DNA from: Hypoxylon rubiginosum
Taxonomy: Eukaryota > Ascomycota > Sordariomycetes > Xylariales > Hypoxylaceae
Direction of reading: 5' to 3'
NCBI GenBank assembly: GCA_902806565.1
Contig: CADCXA010000041.1
Span: 434,001-498,000, forward strand
DNA: 64,000 nucleotides
Position 1 is the first letter of the stretch. The number at the start of each line of letters is the position of its first letter. Of the stretch, positions 38,629 through 51,320 are shown one piece after another. The translations under genes and the position numbers were made by a program. Under the pieces are notes generated by a model. The model saw only the letters and a program-made list of their open reading frames with translations, was not told where the DNA came from and searched no databases.

Positions 38629-38889
38629 TATAATAAAATATAGCTTTAATATTTCGTAATTAAAAACCATTATAGGTAATAATAAATATAAGGGATATAT
38701 TAAAGATGCGTCGATCGGTACGAATATCTAATTAATATTAAAGCACCGTATATAATAAAAATGGTATTTAAGAAAAGGCTGCCTAGTGTAATATCTAAAT
38801 AAGCTACGCAGCAAGCTCGAGCTATATACGGCCCGAGGCATCACGTGACATCCTGACACCCTGGTATCCTAATCCCTAATCCCATTACA
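38629..38889 (-). repeat. Left LTR (3' LTR of the minus-strand element)
   Basis: 261 bp, same length as the partner. By my hand alignment it differs at about two dozen positions, all transitions, with no indels. Shared core segments include GATCGGTACGAATATCTAAT and ACGGCCCGAGGCATCACGTG. Confidence 0.9.
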
Positions 38890-38901
38890 GCCCTCCCCTA
38901 T
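38890..38901 (-). other. Polypurine tract of the LTR element
   Basis: On the minus strand ATAGGGGAGGGC, immediately before the LTR terminus. This is the expected primer site for plus-strand synthesis and sets the orientation together with the PBS. Confidence 0.75.
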
Positions 38902-38935
38902 AGCGACGATGAGTCTTCATCGAATCGGAGCTATA

Positions 38936-38985
38936 CAAAACAAACAAACAAACAAACAAACAAACAAACAAATAAACAAGCAACC
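38936..38985. repeat. (CAAA)n microsatellite inside the LTR element
   Basis: About twelve CAAA/AAAC units, the last ones diverged (AATAAACAAG). Its C's all lie in CpA, the preferred RIP target, so its integrity shows that the interior has been hit little. Confidence 0.9.
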
Positions 38986-39054
38986 AAATCTACGATCGCC
39001 GAGCCTAGGTGAGCCTTGAAAAAAAAAATTTCAGGACGCGCGTGCCGGCTGTCT

Positions 39055-39112
39055 CCTCGTAGCTCTCCTCCCCATACCTGATACCTCGTAGCTCTCCTCC
39101 CCATACCTGATA
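39055..39112. repeat. 29-bp perfect tandem duplication inside the LTR element
   Basis: Two adjacent identical 29-bp copies (39055-39083, 39084-39112) containing CTCTCCTCCCCATACC. Confidence 0.9.
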
Positions 39113-39201
39113 CCTATACGCTCTTGTACGTAACCAGTGCCTCGATCGACTTGATACCATCCTGGATCCTTCTTTTGAAACCTTGAAACCTTGATACCTG
39201 G

Positions 39202-39316
39202 GACTTGACTTGACTTGGACTTGGACTTGGACTTGGACTTGGACTTGGACTTGGACTTGGACTTGGACTTGGACTTGGACTTGGACTCGTAGACTTGGAC
39301 TCGTGGACTTGGACTT
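39202..39316. repeat. (GGACTT)n hexamer array inside the LTR element
   Basis: About 17 units of GGACTT with a few variants (GACTCGT) near the right end. Perfect copies predominate, implying recent slippage. Confidence 0.92.
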
Positions 39317-39377
39317 GAAGGGGTAACTATGCGGGGCTCCCTGGGCTCCGAAGCCGTCTTCTTATACTTGATTCTTG

Positions 39378-39600
39378 CTTGGTATCTCGAGTATCTAGTA
39401 TCTCTGTGGCTAGTATCTCGACAACTGGGGTCTCGTAGGTCTTGGTCGACTGGTATCTTGCTTGGTATCTCGATCGGTATCTTGCTTGGTATCTTGCTTG
39501 GTATCTCGCTTGGTATCTCGTAACTGGTATCTCGTGTAACTAGGGCTGGGATCTCGTGGGTCTTGGTCGACTGGTATCTTGTAACTGGTATCTTGTACGG
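39378..39600. repeat. GGTATCTTGCTT/GGTATCTCG repeat region inside the LTR element
   Basis: At least ten interspersed copies of GGTATCTYG with spacers CTT, GTAACT and ATC. A larger duplicated motif, GTCTTGGTCGACTGGTATCTTG, occurs near 39437 and 39558. Confidence 0.85.
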
Positions 39601-39840
39601 CTAGTAGGCATCATACGTAACCAGCAACAACATGTACGAGTTGATTGGTATCATATCAGCTTAACTAGTAAGCATTGTAGGTAATTTTGCTTATGGGTAC
39701 CAAAGGATTTCTTAACGTATAGGTCTTGGCGTGGTAGAAAGGAAAATAATAAAGAGGAATAGAAGGCTCTAGAACTCCCACGTTTAAAAGCTTGCAATAT
39801 TTATCCTGATTGGTATCGTATCAATCAAGGCAAATAGAAA

Positions 39841-39891
39841 TAGTCCTCCTAAGACTATAATTGCGTAGGTTCAAGTCCGGGTTAGGCGCCA
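39841..39891 (+). other. tRNA 3'-half-like sequence abutting the PBS
   Basis: On the plus strand, TAGTC-CTCCTAA-GACTA (39841-39857) forms a perfect 5-bp stem with a 7-nt loop, with T at position 33 and A at 37, like an anticodon arm with CCT (Arg). It is followed by GGTTCAAGTCC (39869-39879), an exact polymerase III B box / T-loop, and GGCGCCA (39885-39891), which pairs with the PBS. The 5' side of the T stem (GTAGG) does not pair with CCGGG, and I cannot find a matching 5' acceptor strand, so it is not a functional tRNA gene. It looks like tRNA sequence extending far beyond the usual PBS. Confidence 0.6.
39885..39891 (-). other. Primer binding site of the LTR element
   Basis: TGGCGCC on the minus strand, two bases inside the LTR end, complementary to a tRNA 3' end reading GGCGCCA. 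The complementarity to tRNA-like sequence continues for more than 20 nt. Confidence 0.8.
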
Positions 39892-39893
39892 AC

Positions 39894-40154
39894 TATAATA
39901 GAGCATAGCTTCAATATCTTGTAATCAAAAGCCATCGTAGGTAATAATAAATATAAGGGATATATCAAAAATGTGTCGATCGGTACGAATATCTAATCAA
40001 TATTAAAGCACCGTATATAATAAAAGTGGTATTTAAGAAAAAGCTGCTTAGTGTAATATCTAAATGAGCTACGCAGCAAGCTCGAGCTATATACGGCCCG
40101 AGGCATCACGTGACATCCTGACACCTTGGTATCTTAATCCCTAATCTTATTATA
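39894..40154 (-). repeat. Right LTR (5' LTR of the minus-strand element)
   Basis: 261 bp, partner of 38629-38889. Both LTRs carry C-to-T and G-to-A changes relative to each other, so each has been mutated independently after insertion. Confidence 0.9.
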
Positions 40155-43100
40155 ATATAAACTCGCTTAATTTTATATTATTTATTAATAAAAACTAATT
40201 ATTATATTTACTAGTGTATAAAATATATTAAAATAAATAAAATAAAATTAAAAGATAATTTATTTATATTTAATTTAAAGTTATAAAAAAGTTTAAATTA
40301 AGTTTAAAAAAATTAAAATAAGTTATATTAAATACTAGTTAATTATATAAATTAAAACTAGTATATTTATTATTATTATTATTATTAACTTTATTTTTAT
40401 TTATTAACTTTTAAAGTTATTTTTTTAATTTAATAATAATAGTTATTATAATAAAAATTTAATAAATAAATTATATTTATAATAAAAAACTAGAGAAAAT
40501 AAAATTAAAAAAGCTTTTAAAAACTAAGGGATTTATTAAAACCAAGGGATTTTTATTAAAGTTTAAAAAAAATAAAAGGGTTTTTTAATATTATATAAAA
40601 AGAGTTAATAAATTTAAATTAATTAAAAATTAATATTAATTAAATCACGTATTAATACCGTTTAAAAAAAAAAAAAAAAACATTTAAACGTTATATGAAA
40701 TTAAATACGTGTTATATTTAAAAAGTTATAAAATATAAAAAAATTAAAAAAAAAATATAAATAAGTTTAAAAAAGCTATATAATTTTTAAAAATAAATAT
40801 AAACGTATTTTTAATATTTTTTATTATTTATAAAAAACGTTAAAAATGCGTTTATATTTTTTAATAAGAAATTATTATAATATAACTTAAAAATATAAAA
40901 TATATTTTTAAAAATTCTTTTTATAATATTACTATTAATATATATATTATTATTTTTATTATATTAAACCGTAATTATAAATAACTAATTAAAAACTAAT
41001 AATTAATTATTTATAATTAAATTAAAACTGTTATTAATTAACGTTATATATTATATAAATATATTATATTATATTATTAATAATATTATAAAAAAAACTT
41101 TTAAAAATATATTTTATAATATTTAATAAATTATTTAATTTTTATTTAATATTATAAATATTAAAACTATTTATATAAATACCCTGCGTTTTTATTAAAT
41201 GTTAATTCTTAGTAAATATTATATTTATTATAACTTTAATTTTAAAATTATTTTTAGTTTATAATATTAAGGCTTTTTTTTTTTCCACGATAAATTTATT
41301 TTATATTTTATATAAACTTTTACTAGATTTTTATTTTAAAAAATCTATATAACCAGTAAATATTATTAATATTAAAATCGCCGGATTAAAGTTTAATTAA
41401 TTTAATTTTATTATAAAACTAATAATTAATATTAAATATTTTAATTATTTTAAACATATAAAATTATTTTTATTTTTTTTTATTTTAAATTATAATAATA
41501 TTAATTATAATTTTATAATATATATTTATTATATTATAATTAAAAATATTTAATTTTATAATAATATATTTAATAAAAATATTTTATATTTTTTATATTT
41601 TAAAAACCTTTAAAATATTAATTTTATTTTAGTTATTATATTATTAACAACTAGTAATATTATTATTTAAAGGATTTATTATTTTTATATTTTTAATTAT
41701 ATAAGTTTATTTTTATATTTATTTTATATTTTTAAGTTTTAATTATAATAAATTCAAAGTTATATATTATAACACTTTTTTTTAATAATTAGTAGTTTTT
41801 TTATATTTTTAATATTTTTTTATTATATTTTATTATATTTTTAAACGGCGTTTTTATTAACTTTTTTAATATATTAATAAAAACCATTTTAATATTTTTC
41901 TTTTTACCGTTTAATAAACTGTTATTATATTTACGTTTATTTTTTCACTAATTAATTTAACTAATTATATAGTTATTATTAATTATAATAAAATTTATTA
42001 AGTTATATAATATAATATAAAAATAAAAACGGTATATTTAATATTAAAAAAAATTAAATTATAATTTAATATTAATTATATAAAATAATACGTAAAAATA
42101 TTAAATAATAATAAACCTATTAATAACTTAAATAATATACTTTTTTTTTATAGTAATATTTATTATATGTTTAATTATAAAAAGCTTATTATTATTTTAA
42201 AAAAACTAATTAATTAATATGTTTTTATTTTTAAAATTATTAAATTAAATATAAAATATTTATATAATATATATATAATATATTATAATTATATTTACTA
42301 GGATTTCTTAGGCGTTAAAATTAAGTTTTTTTTTAACCGTTTTATATAAAATATTTTTTATTTAAAAACTATATATATTATTTTTATATTATATTTTCAT
42401 TATTTAATATAAGTTTATAATAATAATAAAAACATATATAAAATTTAAAATAAACTTATATTAAAATTTAAAAAAAGCTATAATTAATCCGTGGGTAAAA
42501 ATAACAAACATATATATAATTTAAATCTAGCTAATAATAATAATTATTTTATTTAAAGCGATAAAATATTAATATTTAATAAGTTTAAATTTAAATTTAA
42601 TAATTATTAAAAGTATTTATATAACTTAAATATTTATAAGAAGCGTTTTTTTAATTTAAAAAATAATAAAAATTATAAAGGATATAAATAAATTTAAAAG
42701 TATAATAATAAATTTAATAATATTAATATTAAAATAAATATAAATTTTAATGTTATTTATTTTATATTTAATAATATTATAAGTAAATTTTAAAGGCTAG
42801 GTAAGGATATTACTTTTCCTAGTTATAATATTTTAAAAGAAAAAAATATATAAAAAAAGATATATTTTTAAGGTTTTATTTTAATAAATTAAATTTAAAA
42901 AAACAAATTATATATATAACTTTTTATAAAATTTAAATTTATTAGTTAAAATATTATATATTAAATATAATTAAATAAATAACTATTATATTAAAAAAGC
43001 TTTAAAATAACATATAATTAATATAAATATATATATAAAATTATTTTTATATTAATTAATATAACTAATAAATATAATAATTAATAACTTTTAGTTAATT

Positions 43101-46100
43101 ATTATTTATAATAATTATAACATTTATTATTACAAGGAAAAAAAGCCATTAATAAATAAACTAATAATAATAAAAGTTATATAAATTTATATAAAAATTA
43201 AAATAAGTTAATATAACTTTTAATATAAATAAGCTTTTAATAAATATATAAATAAATTAATTTATTATATTAATATTTAGTTTATTTATATAAAAAATAT
43301 TTACTTAAACTAAAAATAAATATATTTATATTTTTAATTTAATGTTTAATTATTTATTATTTATTAAGCGGTGTAAATAAGTTGTATTTTTTTTTTTAAA
43401 CTTTTTAATAATAATTATTAAACTTTTATTTAATTATTATTATTAAGTTATTATTAATTTATTTTTTAATTTTTATTTAATTGTTATTAATTTAACCTTT
43501 ATATTTTTAATAACCTTGTTATTTTTATTAGTTATTAAGCTATTTTTAAAGTTATTATCGTTATTTTTAATAATACTAGCCCTGGTTTTATTATTTTTAA
43601 CTTTGGTTTTAATTTTTAATAAAAATAATAAGCTTATAAAATAGTAATTATTATTATTTTTAAGCTTATTATTATTTATTATAACATTTAATTATTAAAA
43701 AGTTATTAATTAGTTATTTAATTAAATAATAATTATATTAAATTTATTTTAGTTATTTATTAATATATAATTAATATTATTTATTAAACACAGTTTAATA
43801 ATAAAATTTATTAGTATTACTAACACTTAAAAATATAAAAAATTATTAGATTTAAGTTTTTTTAACTTAGTAAAATTAATATTATAATTAATTTTAATTA
43901 AATTATTATTTAACGCCAGTTAAAAATTAATAATATAATTATTATAATTAATTTTATTTAAGTTATTATTTAATATTAATTAAATTTACGTTTAAGGCGC
44001 TGATATTTAATTAAGCGTTAGAATTATTTTATTTTTATTACTTTTTTTCTTTTTTTTAATTTTTATCTTTTTAAATATTTTAATATAATATAATAACCAT
44101 TATTTTTTAATTATTTAAATAATAAGTTTATTACTTTTTAAATATTTAAATAAGGTATTATTTATTTTAAACATATAAAACTTATTTAATAATAAAAAGT
44201 TTTTTTTTATTATATTATAAAAGTTTTATTTATATATTTAATTTATTAGTTAATTAATATAAAACTAAAAATATAAATATTTTTATATTTTAACTTTAAA
44301 TTAGTTTATAATTAAATTTATTATAGTGATTTTAAGTTTTTATAAACTATAATTAATTAATATTAATAAGTTAAATTAAATAATAATTAAATAATAATTA
44401 AATAATAATTAAATAATAATTAAATAATAATTTAATAATAGTTTAATAGTAATTTATTTAAACTTATAATAAAATTATATATTATATTAGTTTTTTATAA
44501 AAATAAATTTATATAAAGTATTATATTATTTAATTAATATTTATTTTACTAATATTTAAAAAATATTTTATAAATTTTTAATAATAGATTTTTTAATTAA
44601 CATAAAAAAAACTAATAATAAATTAATTATATTTATTAATTATTACTTAATTTTAATTAAGTTATTATTTAATTATAATTTATATATTTATTTTAATATA
44701 AAAGTTATATTAATATTTTTAAAATTATAATTATTAGTTAAAATCCTTTATATAATTATTAATATATTTATATTTTTTTTAGTTTTAAAAATAATATTAT
44801 ATATAATATTAAATCTAAATATAATTTTAATTATATATCTTATAATTTATTAATTTTTAAACGTTAATTAAACTTTGGTTTAATTTATATATTATTATTA
44901 TATTAAAAAATTAAAATTTAATTATTAAAAAATATTATAACGGTTAATATATTATTTATTATTAGGTTATTATAATATTTACTAGTATTTTAACCTATAA
45001 ATATATTTAAAAGTTTATAACTTTTTTTAATATATTTTTTTTATTTTAAAGGATTAATTAAATATTATTAATTAATAATAAAACTAATATTAACTAATTT
45101 ATAAGAATTTAACTAGTGAAATTTTTATTTAAAATAAATTTTATTTTTATTAATTATAATTAAAAAATAATTAAACTAACGTTAAATAACGGTTTAATAA
45201 TAACTATATAATAATTTAATAATAATTTAAAAGGTTTTAAATATCATAGAAATATTTATAATTAAAATAAAAGTTTTAAATAATTAAAATGTTTTTTATA
45301 TTTATTAATTTTATTAATATTTAGTTTTTAAACACGTGAGGATTAATATATATATTAAAAAAAAATACCATGTTATTTTTATTATTATTAGTTTTAATAA
45401 ATAATTTAAACGTTATTATTTTAATATATTAAAAATATTTATAATATGTTTTTAAAGTTATAAATTAAATATTAATATATTAAGTTTTTATTAAATGAAA
45501 AAATATATTAAAGGTGAAAAATAATTTACATTAAAATATAATAAATTTATAATTATTTTTAAGTTATATTTAAATTATTAATAAGTTATTATTAAATTAT
45601 TATTTAATTATTATTAAGTTATTTTTACCGAATATTATTATAAATAATAATTTTATTTCTTACGTTATTTATTTATATTATATCACGTATTTATTATTAT
45701 ATATATTTATTAATTATAAATATTAATTTTAAATATTATTATTTTATTTATTTTAAAATTATTTATTATTTTTAAACACTGTTTTTTTTTATTGCTAAAT
45801 TAATAACTTTACTTTTAGTTTTTATATTATTACGTAATATTATTATTTATATATAACTGAAAAATAATCCGTTTACCTGGTTAAAATTATTATTTAATAA
45901 TAATTAATTTTATTTATTTTAATTAGTTAAATAATTATAAATTTATAATAAAAATATATATAAAATTAATTTATTAAGTTTTTTAGTATTATAAACCTTA
46001 TTTAAATCTTTATATTTACTTAACTTATTATATATATATATTATTTTTAAATCTTAAATTTATTTTTTATATACTTATTTAATAATTATACTAATAATTT

Positions 46101-49100
46101 ATTATTATATTATTATATTATTTTTTTTAATAAATTTATATTAACGTTTATAATTATATATTAATATTATTTTAATTATTTTAATTTAAAACTAATATTA
46201 AGTTTTAATATTTTTAATAATAATAATATTTATTATATTATAATATATTATATTATATATATAATAATTAAAAACATTTAAACTTTTAATAAAAAAAAAA
46301 TATAAATAAACTTTAATAAAATGTTTTTTTCTTTAAAATTATAACGCCGGCTTTTATAAATATATCTAAAAATAATATCTTATTTATAGGTTATTATTAT
46401 TTTTATATTCTAAGTTATAAATAAAAAAACTATATATATTAATATTATAACTTTATATAAATAATATTTTTTAATTATTATTTATAATTTCACTAATTAA
46501 CTTAAAAATATAAGATATTAATATTAAAAAATCAATTAATTAATAATAATATAATAACGTAAAATAATAAATTAATATAAATTTACTTAAAATTTAAAAA
46601 TATAATATTTAATTTAATATAATAATAATCATTTATAAATTATTATTATTTATAAAAAAGCTTTTAATAATATTTAAGTTTTATTACTTTTATATATTAA
46701 TTAATATTATATTTATTAAAAATAAAAATTATCCTTAGATTTTTTTAAAAATAATAATAATTATTATTATTACTATTTAACGCTTTTAAACTTTATTAAT
46801 AAGTTTAACTAATAATAAACTAGTTTTTTATTTATAAATATATATATTATATACCAGTAATTAATTAACTATAATAATTTTATTAAATTTTAAAGTAATT
46901 TTTAAAGTGTTAATAATATTAATTTTATTTAATTTTAACTTTATTTTAAAGTTAAAGTTTACTTTTATTATTAATATATTATTATTTTTTATAATAAAAT
47001 ATTTTTAAGTTTAAAAAATAAGTTTATTTATTTAATAACTAGTAAATATTTCTTAAATTAAAAATAAACTGGAATTATTATTATTATTAATTTAAGAATT
47101 TTTTTTTATATTAGCTTTTTTAATAAAATATATATTATATTAAAATAACCATGATTTTTATTAATATAATTAATAGTTTTATTTAAACTAAATAAAACCT
47201 TTTAATAAATATTAATAAAAATATATATATTAAGTTATTATATAATATATTATTTCACTTTTAAACTTAAAAGTTAATAATTAAAATTAATTTAATATAA
47301 ATAATTAATTTAATAAAGGTAATTAATTTAAAAATGGTTAATTTAAAAGTGGCTAGCTTAAAAAAATCGGTATTTTTAACGTAAATATAATAAAAAATAA
47401 AAAATAATAAACTTTTTATAACTTATAAATATATAATATAAATATTATAATATAAACCTTATATATATTATTAATTAAAAGATTTTTAACTTTTAATAAA
47501 AATATATAAAAACTAATTAATATATTTTATATTTTTATAAAATTATTTAATAATTAAAGTTAAATAAAGGTTTTTTTTTTTTTTTTTAAATGTTTTATAA
47601 ATATTATAACTTGGTTATTACTAATTATTTACTATTTATTATTATATAACTTAGTAATAATATATTCCTAAAAAAAATAATTTAAATATATATAATACTT
47701 ATTTAATTTAATATTTATATAACTTATTTTTAATTATATTAAATAATTCTTTTAATAAATAATAAATGGATTTATATTATTTAAATATTTTAATAAATAT
47801 TCTTTTATTTTTATTAATATAATATTAAATAATAAATATATAAATTTTAAATTAAAGTAAAAGCGGTAATAAATTTTATAATATTTATTATATTTTTATT
47901 TTTTTTTTATAGTTATTATTAATATTTTAATAAAAACGCTTATTATAAATAAAATATCTTATTTTATTACTAAAATTATTACACTAATAAATTTACTTAT
48001 AATTTATATTTTATATTTTATTATAAAGTTTAGTTTATATATAATTAACTATAATTAAAATACCGAATTTATTATTATTAAGCTTATTATTAAAACTTAT
48101 ATTAAAAGAAAAAAAAAGGGTAAAAAAATGTAAAAAAAATATAAAATAATACTAAAATATAAGAATAATAAATTATAATTAAATAATTATAATAATAAAA
48201 AATTAAATAAACTAGTTAAATATTAAAATATTTTAAAAGTTAAACGCTTAAATTAATATTATTATATATATAGTTATTAATTTATATGTTTTTATATATT
48301 TTTAGTAATTTAATTAAATAAAACTATTTATTTTTATATAAACTTTATTAATATATAGCTTTTTTTAAAATTAAAATTTATATTTAAAATTAAATTATTA
48401 ATACCGTTAAATAAACTAAGTGCTTTTATATTTAAATTAAAATATATATATCTTATTTATATAAATAAATTAAATATATATATTTATTTTATATAATAAA
48501 TTTAAATAAAATAAAAAAACTATTTAATTTAAATTAAGAATTTGTTTATAAGTAAATAAATATACTAGTTAGTTTTTTTTATTATTTTTACGGTTTTTTT
48601 TTTTTACTTTATAAAAATAACTAAGAAATATTACATATTTAAAAATAAAATAAATATATAACCTTTTAAATTAATATAAAAATTAGTTTAATATTAAAAT
48701 AATATACTGGTAATATATATAATAAACTTATTTATATATTAAGTAATTATTTATATTTTATTTTTATTATTATAAGTAATTTTTTTTTTATTAATTAAAA
48801 TTAATAAAACTTAATAAAATATTAAAATAAATATTATCTCCATTTTAATTATAATTATTAAATCTTTATTATATATTGTTTTTATTTTATTTATAAACTT
48901 TATATTAATTATAAATAATAAGGTTTTAATATTTATTATTTTTAATTTATTTATAGATTTTATATTAATTATAAATAAAAATAATATCCTTATTAATCTA
49001 GTTAATATCTTTATTATAAACTTAAATTTAATATTTTTATTAAATTACTAAGGTTTTAAAAAACTAAATAACTTAATAACTTAAATAAAAACCGGTTAGA

Positions 49101-50924
49101 TATTATAGTTATTAAAATTATAAAAAATAAATACCTGAAATATATATTTAATTTCTTTTTTTTTTATTTTAAAAAAAGTAATAACTATTATTCTCCTTTT
49201 TTAATCTCGAAGAAATTATTCTTTATTATATAATATTAAATAATAAAAATATTTTATAGCCTGCTTTTTAAAATTAAACATATTATTAAAAATATTATAT
49301 ATATTAAATAAAAAATTATAAGTAAATAAATGTCGAAGGATTATTTTTACTTTAAATTTTTAAAATTTAAAAAATAAGTAAATCTAGTTAAAACCTTTAA
49401 ATATTTTTAATTATAAATTAAAAAAAACCAGTAATATATATAACAATTATATAATAATAAATATTATTATAATAAAATGTTTTATATTAGTTAAAATATA
49501 ATATATCTATTTTATATAATTGTTAATAAAATTGGTTTTATATTTTTTAAGAAATATATTTTTTAATATACTTTTTATATTTATTATAAAATATAAAAAA
49601 GATTTATTAAATTAGTTAAATATTTAATAATAGTTAATAATTTATAAAGTAAATTAATTATAATTAATCTTATATATTTAACTATTAATATTTCTTTTTT
49701 TCTTTTTATAATTAATTATTTTCTTTAATTTAAATAAATAATATTTTTAATAAAAAATTATATTAAATATATAAAAGAAAAAAAAATAATAATAAAAGAA
49801 ATAATTTTATTAAAAAAAATAATAACTGTTTTAAAAAAGCTATATTATAATTTAAAAAGCTTTTTAACTATAAAAAAATAAAAGGGTTTTAAATAATATA
49901 ACTAATAATAATAATTTTAATTATAATTCTAATTAATTTTAATTATAAAAAAATATATAAAAAATAGTTTTCATATATAATTATTATAAATAATAATTTC
50001 TTTATAAAAAGATAATACGTTATAATTATAAATAAATATTAATATTTTATATATTTATTTTAATTAATTAATATTATAATTATAATTAAACGTTTAATAT
50101 TTTAATAAAAAAAAATAATAATTTAAATTAATAATTATATATATTATAAATTAAAAAAACTTTATTATAATAAGTTATAAAAAAGTATTATTTTTATTTA
50201 ACCACTTATTATTAATAAATAATATATTAAATATTAATAAAAAAAGAATTAAATAAATATATAATTAATAAAAATAAATTATAAATATATTAATATTATA
50301 AAAAAAATAAAAGTTAATATGTTTTATTAAGGTTATTATAAATGCCCCACTTATATTAAAAGGAATATTATAATATTATTAATTATTAAAAATTAATAAA
50401 ACATTATAAATTTTATTTTTTTAATAAATAGTTATTTTAAATATGTTCTTATTATAAATAATATTTTTATTATTAATATTAATATTATTTTTTATAATAA
50501 TTAAAGAAAAAAAAAGAAGAAAAAATAAAAAAAAAAAAAAAAAAAATAATCTACTTTAATTAATTAAAAATTATTTTTATATAGTATTTTAATTTTTTAT
50601 TTTTTTATTTTTTTTAAGGTAATTTATTAAAAAAATTTAGTAAAAAATTTAAAAATAAATATTATATTAAATATAAATTATTTTTATATAAATAATTTTA
50701 TTATAAATAATCTTATTATAAATAAATTAAATTAATAAAAATAACTATAAAAACTTTTAAAAATTTTATAATATATGTTATTTTAATATTTAATTTATAA
50801 AAAGCTTTTATTTTATTTAATTTTATTATAAGTTTTTTAATTATATTTATATATTTAAAGTATTTTATTTTATAAATAATTAAATATTTAATATTTATTT
50901 ATAATAATTAAACCTAGCTTTTTA

Positions 50925-51320
50925 CTTATAAATAACTAAAGTTAAAATATTAATATATCTTTAAAAAGATATTTTTATTATTATTTAAACGGTGATATTA
51001 TTAAGTTTATAAAAATTAAACCTTATAATAAATAATATAACTTATTTTTAGTTATTAAAAATAAAAATATTAATAGATATTTAAAAAGATACTTTATTAG
51101 TTATAATTTAATAAAAGTTAAATTTTATAATAAATAAAATAACTTATTTATAAATAATAAAAGTTAAAATGTTTATATATTTTTATAAAAATATTTTACT
51201 GGTTGTTTTTTTATAAAAGTTAAATCTTATAATAAAATAAAAAACTTATTTAAAGCTAGTAAAAGTTAAAGTTAAAATGTTTAATTATTTTTATAAAAAT
51301 GTTTTTTATATTATAATAAA
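50925..51320. repeat. Degenerate minisatellite, about 102-116 bp units, four copies
   Basis: Units begin with CTTATTTATAAATAATAAAA-like sequence at 50925, 51041, 51143 and 51245. They share AAAGTTAAAATRTTWATATAT, a TTTATAAAAATAT core, and AAAGTTAAATCTTATAATAAA before the next unit. Divergence is mostly A/T substitution. Confidence 0.75.

Larger units (their letters stand above)
38629..40154 (-). mobile_element. Compact non-autonomous LTR retroelement (TRIM-like), 1526 bp
   Basis: Two 261-bp direct repeats (38629-38889 and 39894-40154) flank a 1004-bp interior. The LTR ends are TGTAAT...ATTACA after allowing for RIP (TATAAT and ATTATA are present). Orientation is minus: directly inside the right LTR, on the minus strand, comes GT then TGGCGCC, a standard tRNA-primed PBS. 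Directly inside the left LTR, on the minus strand, is ATAGGGGAGGGC, a polypurine tract touching TGTAAT. The interior has no gag or pol and no frame longer than 65 codons; it is low-complexity repeats. Base composition is ordinary although it sits in DNA with almost no G+C, so it inserted after the surroundings were RIPed or escaped most RIP. Slightly longer than classical TRIMs. A target duplication cannot be read with confidence in the A+T flanks. Confidence 0.87.

Noticed and set aside
39329..39523. 64-codon open frame inside the LTR element
   Set aside because: It is produced by translation of the GGTATCT repeats (GILLGISIGIL) and is on the strand opposite to the element.
39202..39600. Regular repeats that could suggest a CRISPR-like array
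   Set aside because: Units are 6-12 bp without unique spacers and lie inside an LTR retroelement in a eukaryote.
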